This document shows positions 37,895 through 46,698 of a stretch of 64,000 nucleotides of DNA, in pieces (the stretch's first letter is position 1; every line of letters begins with the position of its first letter). The notes beneath the pieces are model-generated. The model saw only the letters and a list, made by a program, of their open reading frames with translations. It was not told where the DNA came from and did no database searches. This DNA is from Candidatus Hermodarchaeota archaeon. GTDB taxonomy: Archaea; Asgardarchaeota; Hermodarchaeia; Hermodarchaeales; Hermodarchaeaceae. Made by a program: the position numbers and the translations under genes. The stretch spans positions 27,670-91,669 of the forward strand of contig JAEOTB010000037.1 of assembly GCA_016840065.1 (NCBI GenBank), in the 5' to 3' direction.

Positions 37895-40825
37895 ATGCCT
37901 CCACCTGCGATGTGGATAGTCGGTATAGGACACAAAGGCGTGACAATTGACCCCCACGTCCAAGAAGTCTCCAAAGTAATTGATGACCTAGGAATTCAGG
38001 GCGTGGATCAGATTGAATGCATAAAAGTATATGCGATAATAGGAACACCTACCGAGAAAGAAATAAAGACAATCTGTAAAAAACTCCTTGTAGATCAGCT
38101 TATCCAATATCACAGGTACACATCACCTGAGGGGTCATTACTCGACCTCATCATAGATAAGGAGGAAAACGGAACTTGGTTAGCATTAATCCAATACCGC
38201 CCAGGCGTTACAGACCCCTCCGAAGAACGAATCAAAGATGGGATTCGTGTACTTGGAATCGAGAGTGTGTATTCGGTTACAACCGCATCACTCTACCTTT
38301 TCAAAGGTCGCCTGACAAATCAAATACTCGAAACAATCTGTGAGAAAGTTCTAGCCAATGATGTTATTCAGGTCCATTCGACTTGTGAGCTAGGCCGTTG
38401 TAACAAAAGCAATCTTGGGATATACGGAGCCCCCACTGACGATGCTTCTGACAAACCTGAGGCGTCATCGCACGTTTTAGCTGAAGAAATATCAATCTGC
38501 GAGGCTGGCGACGCTGATTTGATGAGCATAAGTAAAGGGTGGAGGCTTTCCCTAAACCTTGAGGAAATGAAGACAATTCAGAAGCATTATTCTGCAGAGG
38601 GGAGAAACCCAACAGACGTTGAACTAAACACCATCGCTCAAACCTGGTCAGAACACTGCTATCATAAAACCTTCAAAATCCCAGTCGAAACCGATGATGA
38701 AAAAATAAACGGGCTGCTCAAGACATACATAATGCGTGCGACCAAGGAACTCAACAAGCCATGGTGCATCTCTACATTTATTGACAACGCAGGAATCGTG
38801 GAATTCGATGAAGAGTACGGAATAGCGGTTAAGGTCGAGACCCACAACCACCCCACAGCACTCGATCCCTTTGGAGGAGCAGGAACAGGGACAGGCGGTG
38901 TGCTACGCGATATTATGGGCGTAGGGGCCAAACCCATTCTCTCTACCAATATTCTTTTCTTCGGGCTTCTTGATACTCCTCATAACAAGTTACCAAAAGG
39001 ACTTTTGCACCCAATCCGGATGATGAAAGGAGCCGTAGCTGGGATTGCCGACTATGGGAATAAAATGGGTATTCCAACCGCAAATGGCGCCATATTTTTT
39101 GACGAAGGTTATCTATACAACCCTTTAGTATTCGCAGGTTCTGTGGGTATCATGCCGAGAACCAAATATGTAAGAAACCCACAGCCAGGCGACATTATTC
39201 TAGTTGTTGGTGGCAAAACAGGAATGGACGGAATCCATGGTGTTACCTTTGCATCTGCAGAACTAAGTGAAGAAACACAAAGCCTTGGCAGCGCAGTCCA
39301 AATCGGAAACCCAGTCGAAGAGAAAAAAGTGCTAGAGGGATTACTTCGAGCAAGAGACAAATACGAAAAACCACTGTATAGTGCTGTAACGGATTGTGGA
39401 GGTGGAGGGCTCTCTTCAGCGATAGGTGAAACTGCACGCGGTTCAGGTGCCGTAGTAAATTTAGAGAAGATACCCTTAAAACACCGAGGAATGAAGCCTT
39501 GGCAAATCTGGATTTCAGAATCTCAAGAACGGATGATGCTAGCTGTTCCCAAGGAGAATGTAGAAGAAATAATCAAGATTTTTGAGGAGGAGAACTGTGA
39601 AGCAACGCCGATTGGGCAATTCACCGACACCAAGAGACTTGTTCTCCATTATCAAGATGAAGTCGTAGGAAATATTGACCTCGAGTTCCTTCATCGCGGA
39701 GTACCTTTACTTCCCCGGCAAGCCCATTGGGAGAGAGAGAAGTTTCCTGAACCAGAATCAAAGGAGAAAACCTTAGGCAAGTACATCAAACTCATTCTCA
39801 GTTCACCCAATGTTGCTAGTAAAGAGTGGGTCATAAGGCAATATGATCACGAAGTTCAGGCTAACACAATAATTAACCCACTTCAGGGAGTCCATTGTGA
39901 TGGACCTGGTGACGCTTGTGTTTTAAAACCCGTAGTTGATAGTTGGCGCGGGATTGTGGTTTCCAACGGCGCCAACCCAAGATATTCCATTGACCCTTAC
40001 AATATGGCATTATCTGTAATAGACGAAGCACTCAGAAACAATATTTGTTGTGGTGGTCGACGAATCGCAATTTTAGATAATTTTAGCTGGGGCAACCCTG
40101 AACGACCTGACCAGCTAGGAAAACTGTTCGATGCGGTAAGAGGATGTTATGATGCATCATTGGGATTCGGTACTCCATTCATCTCGGGTAAAGACAGTCT
40201 CTACAACGAATATATTCAGGAGGACGGAAAAGCAGTCGCCATTCCTCCCACTCTAGTGATTACTGCCGTAGGAATTATTCCAGATATCAGGAATGCCGTG
40301 ACCATGGATGTCAAGGAAGCAGGGAATCCACTTTACATTGTGGGTGAAACTTTTGATGAATTAGGTGGATCCCATTACTACGCAGTTCGTGGGTTTGTAG
40401 GTAATAACGTCCCTACTGTGAGGTTCAAGACTGCCAAGACGAACATGGACTCGTTGATTCTAGCGATAGATGCTGGGCTAGTTAAAGCATGTCATGATTG
40501 TTCTGAAGGTGGTATAGGTATAGTAGCAGCGGAGATGGCGTTTGCAGGCGATTTAGGGATTCACCTAGAGCTGGGATCTGTTCCTTCAAAAATGACCCAG
40601 AATGATAAGATTCTCTTTTCTGAATCCAACAGTAGATTCATTGTTGAGATTGCTGAAAGCCGCGCTACTGAATTTGAGGAACTGATGCATGGTGCAGTTT
40701 GCGTGAAAATCGGTAAAGTCATAGATGCACAAAAGCTGGTAATAGATGGAGTTGATGGTGAGGTTATTGTTGAGGAGCCGCTCAACGCATTGAAAGAGGA
40801 CTGGCAATCGACCTTTAGGTGGTGA
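37895..40825 (+). CDS. purL: Phosphoribosylformylglycinamidine synthase: tandem PurS-like domains fused to PurL
   Basis: Two PurS-like repeats (GHKGVTIDPHVQEVSKVIDDLGI...ICKKLLVDQLIQYHRY; YRPGVTDPSEERIKDGIRVLGI...ICEKVLANDVIQVHST) followed by PurL (TWSEHCYHKTF, VKVETHNHPTALDPFGGAGTGTGGVLRD). Confidence 0.95.
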   Translation: MPPPAMWIVGIGHKGVTIDPHVQEVSKVIDDLGIQGVDQIECIKVYAIIGTPTEKEIKTICKKLLVDQLIQYHRYTSPEGSLLDLIIDKEENGTWLALIQYRPGVTDPSEERIKDGIRVLGIESVYSVTTASLYLFKGRLTNQILETICEKVLANDVIQVHSTCELGRCNKSNLGIYGAPTDDASDKPEASSHVLAEEISICEAGDADLMSISKGWRLSLNLEEMKTIQKHYSAEGRNPTDVELNTIAQTWSEHCYHKTFKIPVETDDEKINGLLKTYIMRATKELNKPWCISTFIDNAGIVEFDEEYGIAVKVETHNHPTALDPFGGAGTGTGGVLRDIMGVGAKPILSTNILFFGLLDTPHNKLPKGLLHPIRMMKGAVAGIADYGNKMGIPTANGAIFFDEGYLYNPLVFAGSVGIMPRTKYVRNPQPGDIILVVGGKTGMDGIHGVTFASAELSEETQSLGSAVQIGNPVEEKKVLEGLLRARDKYEKPLYSAVTDCGGGGLSSAIGETARGSGAVVNLEKIPLKHRGMKPWQIWISESQERMMLAVPKENVEEIIKIFEEENCEATPIGQFTDTKRLVLHYQDEVVGNIDLEFLHRGVPLLPRQAHWEREKFPEPESKEKTLGKYIKLILSSPNVASKEWVIRQYDHEVQANTIINPLQGVHCDGPGDACVLKPVVDSWRGIVVSNGANPRYSIDPYNMALSVIDEALRNNICCGGRRIAILDNFSWGNPERPDQLGKLFDAVRGCYDASLGFGTPFISGKDSLYNEYIQEDGKAVAIPPTLVITAVGIIPDIRNAVTMDVKEAGNPLYIVGETFDELGGSHYYAVRGFVGNNVPTVRFKTAKTNMDSLILAIDAGLVKACHDCSEGGIGIVAAEMAFAGDLGIHLELGSVPSKMTQNDKILFSESNSRFIVEIAESRATEFEELMHGAVCVKIGKVIDAQKLVIDGVDGEVIVEEPLNALKEDWQSTFRW

Positions 40826-40826
40826 A

Positions 40827-41618
40827 TTGGTGTTGACAGTAAAAACCATTGTTCTTCGAGTTGATGGAACCAACTGCGATGTTGAACTAGTGGAAGCGTT
40901 TCGTCAGGCTGGTGCACAAACAGAGCGAATTCATATCAACGAGTTAATTCGGGAGAAGTACTCTCTTGAGGAATATCACATTCTAGCTATTCCTGGAGGA
41001 TTTTCTTATGGAGATTATGTGGCTGCAGGAAAGCTTCTTGCTAACGATTTGAAGTATCGTCTCCGCAAAGATGTGGAGCAGTTCATTGACCAATCTAAAC
41101 CAATATTAGGAATTTGTAACGGCTTTCAAGCACTAGTAAAGGCGGGGTTCTTACCTGCACTTGACGGACGACGTGAGCAGCAAGCAACCCTTGCGACCAA
41201 TGATAAGGCCCTTTTCATTGATCGTTGGATTTACCTCAAACACGAAAACCAGGGAACATGTATTTTCACTAAATCCTTGGATAACCAGTTATACGTGCCA
41301 GTTAATCATGGTGAAGGAAAATTCGTGATGAAGGAATCTGATATTCAGCGCTTAGAAGAAAGCGACCAGATAGTGTTTAGGTATGTGAATCCTAAAGGTG
41401 AACTTGCAGGATATCCATGGAACCCAAATGGATCAGTCTCAAATATCGCAGGTATTTGTGATGAACACGGTACTATCCTCGGTTTGATGCCACATCCAGA
41501 GAAGTATATCCACAGATATCAACATCCATTCTGGACCCGTCTGTCTGAATTAGAATTTAGTGGATGGCTTCCTCTCTTCAAGAACGCGGTTGATTATGCT
41601 AGGAGGCGTTTTCTTTGA
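40827..41618 (+). CDS. purQ: Phosphoribosylformylglycinamidine synthase glutaminase subunit
   Basis: AIPGGFSYGDYVAAGKLL, ILGICNGFQALVKAGFLP, GLMPHPEKY. Confidence 0.96.
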   Translation: MVLTVKTIVLRVDGTNCDVELVEAFRQAGAQTERIHINELIREKYSLEEYHILAIPGGFSYGDYVAAGKLLANDLKYRLRKDVEQFIDQSKPILGICNGFQALVKAGFLPALDGRREQQATLATNDKALFIDRWIYLKHENQGTCIFTKSLDNQLYVPVNHGEGKFVMKESDIQRLEESDQIVFRYVNPKGELAGYPWNPNGSVSNIAGICDEHGTILGLMPHPEKYIHRYQHPFWTRLSELEFSGWLPLFKNAVDYARRRFL

Positions 41619-42517
41619 AAATTTTAGGACAATCTGCGAGCCTTGTTAGCAAGGGGAAGAATAAGGACATCTACTCTTTGGATAATGGGCGGTTAGGCTT
41701 TGTCTTCACAAGTCGTGTTTCCGCTTTTGACGGGGTTGTCGGCACAACTACCCCAAAACGAGGGGAACTACTCTGTGAGTGCTCAGCAATGATATTCTCC
41801 CTATTTGAGAAGTTAGATATACCAACCCATCTGCTTCAATGGGGCTCCAATCAGATGATTGTGAAAAAACTTGTGCGCCTTCCTTTTGAGTTTATAGTGA
41901 GGAACGTTTTAATGGGTAGCGCATTCAAACGTTATTCTCGTGGGGAACTTGAATTACCTGAGGGAATGACTGGAATAGAATATGATGAGTTTCCCAAACC
42001 CTTCTTTGAGATAACGACCAAACTAGAAAAGCAAGACCGGCTCGTCAGTGGAGAGGAGATTCCAATTATTGCAAGGAAACACTTACCGGGTTATCAAAGA
42101 GAAGTAATAGAGACAGTGATGAATAAAACCAAGGAAACAACAGAGAGAATTGGGTTCTTGTTGAACCGCGTATTTGCTGCAGCAGGCTTTGTCTTCATAG
42201 ATGGGAAACTAGAGTACGGGCTTGACGAGGATGGAAAACTATATGTCATCGACTCGTTTGGCCCAGATGAATTTCGCGCCTGTACTCCTAGCTCACTGGC
42301 TAGAACCTTGTTGAATATTCAAGACTCACCAGATTTCTACGACAAAGAATTCCTTCGCCGACAGCTCAGAGAAGCTCCAAAAGATGGAAGAGAGGAAGTT
42401 GTAGAACAGATTGCAGTAGAGCTTGAACTACGTTATGAGAGAATTACCTTAGCTCTTAGAGAAGTTATTAAGATGATTATCCAAACTCCCAAAGCACTCG
42501 AAAAACTCCAGCGGTGA
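41615..42517 (+). CDS. purC: SAICAR synthetase
   Basis: GKNKDIYSLDNGRLGFVFTSRVSAFDGVVGTTTPKRGELLCECSAMIF; VIDSFGPDEFRAC. Confidence 0.93.
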   Translation: MKILGQSASLVSKGKNKDIYSLDNGRLGFVFTSRVSAFDGVVGTTTPKRGELLCECSAMIFSLFEKLDIPTHLLQWGSNQMIVKKLVRLPFEFIVRNVLMGSAFKRYSRGELELPEGMTGIEYDEFPKPFFEITTKLEKQDRLVSGEEIPIIARKHLPGYQREVIETVMNKTKETTERIGFLLNRVFAAAGFVFIDGKLEYGLDEDGKLYVIDSFGPDEFRACTPSSLARTLLNIQDSPDFYDKEFLRRQLREAPKDGREEVVEQIAVELELRYERITLALREVIKMIIQTPKALEKLQR

Positions 42518-42521
42518 TGTT

Positions 42522-43625
42522 ATGCCGATAAAGCGAGATGAAGTTCAAGAAATTGTGAGAAAATATCAGAAAGTTACAATTGGAGTATTGGGTTCGCATT
42601 CAGCAGAAGAAGTTGGGATGGCTGCTAAATCCGCTGGATTAGAGACGGTTGTAATTTGTCAAAAGGGGCGAGAAGCCCTTTACGCAGAATATAGTAAGCA
42701 CCTGTTTGATCACATTATCGTTTTAGACCAGTTCAAAGATATCCTTGATGTTCAAGAAAAACTCCGTGAGCTAAACACTATCTTTCTCCCCAACCGATCT
42801 TTCTCAGTGTATATAGGCTATGACAACATCGAAGACAAGTTCCTAGTCCCTATGTATGGAAATCGATTCATGCTACGTATCGAAGAACGAACCGTACAAA
42901 AGAACCAATACTGGCTACTGGAAAAGGCTGGTATTAGAACACCTCAAGAATTCACAAGCCCTGATGAAATCGACCGCCTTGTTGTTGTAAAACTCCAGCG
43001 TAAGGAGGAAAGTGTTGAAAGGGCTTTCTTCTACCCTAGTTCGCCCGAGGAATATCACACTCAAGCAAAGGAACTTGTTGACAGTGGCTTTATCCGTGAA
43101 GAGGATCTCACTACAGCGAGAATTGAGGAATTCATAGTTGGTCCTAGGTTTCACGCTAACTTCATTGCCTACACTGTGCTACCAGGTTTCGATTTTGTCG
43201 GCTTTGAAGATAGAGTTCAATCAAACATCAGTGGCATTCTGGCCCTTCCTGCTAAGGAGCAATTGAAAATTGATGTGCCAGTAATAATTGAACCCATTGG
43301 ACATTTCGGTCTGACAATGAGAGAATCAAAGAAGCCATTAATCTATGAAGCAGGTAGGCGGTTCATCGAAGCATCAAGAAAATACTTCTCTCCCGGGATA
43401 ATTGGACCCTTCTCTTTACAAGGCGCCGTACCTCAACCACCAGATTTTGTGGTTTTCGATGTGAGTCCACGAATACCAGGTTCTCCTTGCGTAGGACCCT
43501 CTTCGCCAGAGATGCACAGATTATCTCTTAAATATAATATGGAGATACACTCACCGCTTGAACTCTGCATGATGGAAATCAATCAAGCACTGAAACTATC
43601 AAGGCTTACCGAGGTGGTCACGTGA
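42522..43625 (+). CDS. purP: Formate-dependent IMP-pathway ligase (FAICAR synthetase), PurP family, copy 1
   Basis: GVLGSHSAEEVGMAAKSAGLETVVICQKGRE; IGPFSLQGAVPQPPDFVVFDVSPRIPGSPCVGPSSPE. Confidence 0.92.
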   Translation: MPIKRDEVQEIVRKYQKVTIGVLGSHSAEEVGMAAKSAGLETVVICQKGREALYAEYSKHLFDHIIVLDQFKDILDVQEKLRELNTIFLPNRSFSVYIGYDNIEDKFLVPMYGNRFMLRIEERTVQKNQYWLLEKAGIRTPQEFTSPDEIDRLVVVKLQRKEESVERAFFYPSSPEEYHTQAKELVDSGFIREEDLTTARIEEFIVGPRFHANFIAYTVLPGFDFVGFEDRVQSNISGILALPAKEQLKIDVPVIIEPIGHFGLTMRESKKPLIYEAGRRFIEASRKYFSPGIIGPFSLQGAVPQPPDFVVFDVSPRIPGSPCVGPSSPEMHRLSLKYNMEIHSPLELCMMEINQALKLSRLTEVVT

Positions 43626-44701
43626 GTGAAGACCTGATTCAGAGCTATTCTACCAAGGATTTATCGATAGCTACAATATGCAGTCATACGGCTCTCCAAA
43701 TTTTCCACGGAGCACGTCAAGAGGGGTTCAAGACCATTGGTATTTGTAGACCAGAACGAAAAGAACTCTATGAAGCATTCCCTTATGGCTCACCAGATGA
43801 ATTCTTGCTAGTAGATGATTTCTCCGAAATTTTGCAGTCAGAAATCCAGGACCGATTAATTGATGCTGGCGCGATAATGGTTCCTCACGGGTCTTTTGTC
43901 GAATATGTAGGACCTTCAAGAATCCTAGAGGACCTCCGTGTACCTACCTTTGGGAATAAAATGAGTTTGAATTGGGAGGGCAACCGTCATCAAGAGCTGA
44001 AGTGGCTTTCTGATGCCAAGCTACGCTTACCGAACAAATTTGAGCCCCACGAAATCGATAGACTTTGCATCGTTAAATTTCACGGCGCAAAAGGAGGGCG
44101 TGGATTCCTTCTAGTTTCTTCTGAGGAGGAATACCACCAACTTCTAGAGAAATCATTGAAGGAGGGGAAAATCAGCAGATTAGATGCAGACACAGCAGTG
44201 ATACAAGAGTATGCGATTGGGGTTCGGTGCTATGTGCATTATTTCTATTCATCAATATTAAATCGATTAGAGCTATTGAGTATGGACCAAAGGCTTGAGT
44301 CGAATATAGATGAATTACATCGGATGGGCTCAACAAGGCAGGAATTAGCGAAGTTGGGTGTTGACCCGTCCTATGTTGTTATGGGCAATATACCTATGGT
44401 GCTTCGTGAAAGCTTGTTGCCAGAAGTGTTGGCTCTAGGAGAAAGAACAATAGAAAGTTCTCAGAAGCTCTTCTCTCCCGGTTTGACTGGCCCCTTCTGT
44501 TTAGAGATGATTTGCACTCCAGAGTTGGAGTTCATAGTCTTTGAAATCTCAGCTCGAATAGTAGCTGGAACTAATCTATTTCCCTTAGGTTCTCCATACT
44601 CCTGCTACTTGTGGGGAGAAGCTATGTCTACAGGAAGACGAATTGCCTGGGAGATGAAAGAAGCTCAGCGTACAGAGAGATTAGGAGAAATCATTAGTTG
44701 A
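43622..44701 (+). CDS. PurP family, copy 2 (divergent paralogue)
   Basis: TICSHTALQIFHGARQEGFKTIGICRPERKE; CIVKFHGAKGGRGFLLVSSEEEY; LEFIVFEISARIVAGTNLFP. Confidence 0.92.
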   Translation: MSEDLIQSYSTKDLSIATICSHTALQIFHGARQEGFKTIGICRPERKELYEAFPYGSPDEFLLVDDFSEILQSEIQDRLIDAGAIMVPHGSFVEYVGPSRILEDLRVPTFGNKMSLNWEGNRHQELKWLSDAKLRLPNKFEPHEIDRLCIVKFHGAKGGRGFLLVSSEEEYHQLLEKSLKEGKISRLDADTAVIQEYAIGVRCYVHYFYSSILNRLELLSMDQRLESNIDELHRMGSTRQELAKLGVDPSYVVMGNIPMVLRESLLPEVLALGERTIESSQKLFSPGLTGPFCLEMICTPELEFIVFEISARIVAGTNLFPLGSPYSCYLWGEAMSTGRRIAWEMKEAQRTERLGEIIS

Positions 44702-44711
44702 GGTTCCTGTA

Positions 44712-46157
44712 ATGAAAGTAAAAGAAGCGTGTGGCGTTGTTGGCATCAGTGCAGTTCCTCCGACCCGAGTTGCACCTCAAATGTATGTCGGTTTATTAGC
44801 CCTGCAGCATAGGGGTCAAGAGAGCAGCGGATTATGTACTGTTTCTGAAGAAGGGCTTGAGAGTCGGAGAAGAAAGGGACTTGTAAGCAAGTTCTCAGGT
44901 ACAGAAATAGACCGTCGTAAGGGGTGGGCGGGGATTGGACATGTCAGGTATAGTACCACTGGTGCGGTTCGCCTTCGTGAAGCACAACCCTTCCTATTCT
45001 CTGCGGGAAACACACGGTTAGCTCTAGCATTCAATGGAACCATTGCAAATTATCGAGTGCTACGGAAAGAACTCAGACGGGAACGTTACAAATTCCTTAC
45101 CTGTACTGACACAGAAACAATTGCTCAGCTTTTCGCCGCAAAGCTAAGAAAGACAGGACATGACTACATCTCCTCCTTTGAGTCCTTAATGGAAGAGCTG
45201 ATTGGCGGGTATTCGCTCGCAATATTAAATGAGAAAGGCGACCTTTTTGCAGTTCGTGATCCTTTTGGGTTTAAGCCGCTCTGTCTAGGCAGACTAAGCC
45301 AAGAGAGTTTTAGTGTTTCCTCAGAGAGCGTCGCGTTCGACACAATGAGTGGTCAACTTGTACGTGACGTGAAACCTGGTGAAGTTGTCAAGGTCAACCA
45401 TGACAGCGTAGAAGGAGTTCAAATCCAGAAGGAGGAACGGCATGCTCACTGCATGTTCGAATATGTTTACTTCAGCCGCCCTGACTCAGTTATTGATGGA
45501 CGCTCTGTTTATCAAGTTCGCCAAAGACTTGGAAGAAAATTAGCAAAGATCCACCCAGCAAAGGCGGACTTGATTATACCAGTACCTGACTCAGGGAGGG
45601 GGGCAGCCACTGGATTCTCTATTGAGAGCGGACTCCCAATCAGGGAAGGTTTGATGAAGAACCGATATATCGGTCGCACCTTTATTATGCCAACACAGGG
45701 ATTCCGGGAATTTTCTGTAAAGCTAAAACTAAATCCTGTACGATCGGTTGTAGAAGGAAAGAACATAGTACTCGTTGATGACTCGATTGTTCGTGGCACA
45801 ACAATCAAACATATTGTTCGGCTGCTAAGGAGTGTTGGTGCTAAGAGCATCCACTTACGAATCAGCTGTCCACCGATAATCATGCCATGTTACATGGGCA
45901 TTGATTTCCCAACTAGGCGGGAACTCATTGCAGCAGACTATTCTGTTGAAGAAATATGTCAGTACATCGGTGCTGATTCACTCGGTTACATGAGCGTTGA
46001 TGGACTAGCAGAAGCGATTGAAATACCTAGAAATCAGCTTTGCCTTGCCTGCCTAACCGGTGATTATATCCTCCGAGAACGCCTAAAGGGACAATCTGTC
46101 GAGGCTCTAGAAACCGCCTTCTCAAGACGACTCCCATCACCTAGGCAAGAACCCTAG
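44712..46157 (+). CDS. purF: Amidophosphoribosyltransferase
   Basis: MKVKEACGVVGISAVPPTRVAPQMYVGLLALQHRGQESSGL; PRTase motif IVLVDDSIVRGTT. Confidence 0.97.
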   Translation: MKVKEACGVVGISAVPPTRVAPQMYVGLLALQHRGQESSGLCTVSEEGLESRRRKGLVSKFSGTEIDRRKGWAGIGHVRYSTTGAVRLREAQPFLFSAGNTRLALAFNGTIANYRVLRKELRRERYKFLTCTDTETIAQLFAAKLRKTGHDYISSFESLMEELIGGYSLAILNEKGDLFAVRDPFGFKPLCLGRLSQESFSVSSESVAFDTMSGQLVRDVKPGEVVKVNHDSVEGVQIQKEERHAHCMFEYVYFSRPDSVIDGRSVYQVRQRLGRKLAKIHPAKADLIIPVPDSGRGAATGFSIESGLPIREGLMKNRYIGRTFIMPTQGFREFSVKLKLNPVRSVVEGKNIVLVDDSIVRGTTIKHIVRLLRSVGAKSIHLRISCPPIIMPCYMGIDFPTRRELIAADYSVEEICQYIGADSLGYMSVDGLAEAIEIPRNQLCLACLTGDYILRERLKGQSVEALETAFSRRLPSPRQEP

Positions 46158-46222
46158 TCTCAACTGATACTACAATTTTTCCGTTGTGAGAAGTAGCGCC
46201 TTTCCAATAGGAATTCGGATGA

Positions 46223-46531
46223 CTATTTTATTGAAATTTCTATGAAGACTTCTTCAGGAACACGGATTCGCATTATCTGACGCATGGTTCTTTCATCCGC
46301 TTCCAAGTCGATAAGGCGTTTGTGAATGCGCAGCTGCCAGCGATCCCAGGTTGGAGTTCCCTCCCCACAAGGTGATTTTCGGGTCTGCACCTTCATGATT
46401 TTAGTTGGTAAGGGAATAGGACCAGACATGTGAACCCCAGTACGGCTGACAATGGCCTTCACTTGCTTACAAACGTCATTTAGCTTGCTAATATCCACAC
46501 TTGACAGCCGAATACGCGCCTTTTGTACCAT
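46223..46531 (-). CDS. rps10: 30S ribosomal protein S10 (uS10)
   Basis: [75 protein letters not shown]. Confidence 0.96.
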   Translation of the reverse strand: MVQKARIRLSSVDISKLNDVCKQVKAIVSRTGVHMSGPIPLPTKIMKVQTRKSPCGEGTPTWDRWQLRIHKRLIDLEADERTMRQIMRIRVPEEVFIEISIK

Positions 46532-46698
46532 CTTTATCAACACTTAGCTAACATTTCGCGTGATGACTTGCCATCGATAAAAAGGCTTCCATATAACTCT
46601 TTTTACCAAACACAAAAACGAAGTATTAGCAACAGCTAACACTGACATAAATCCGAAAAAAAGAGGAAGAAGAGACAAGTGCCCTAGAGCACTGTCCA

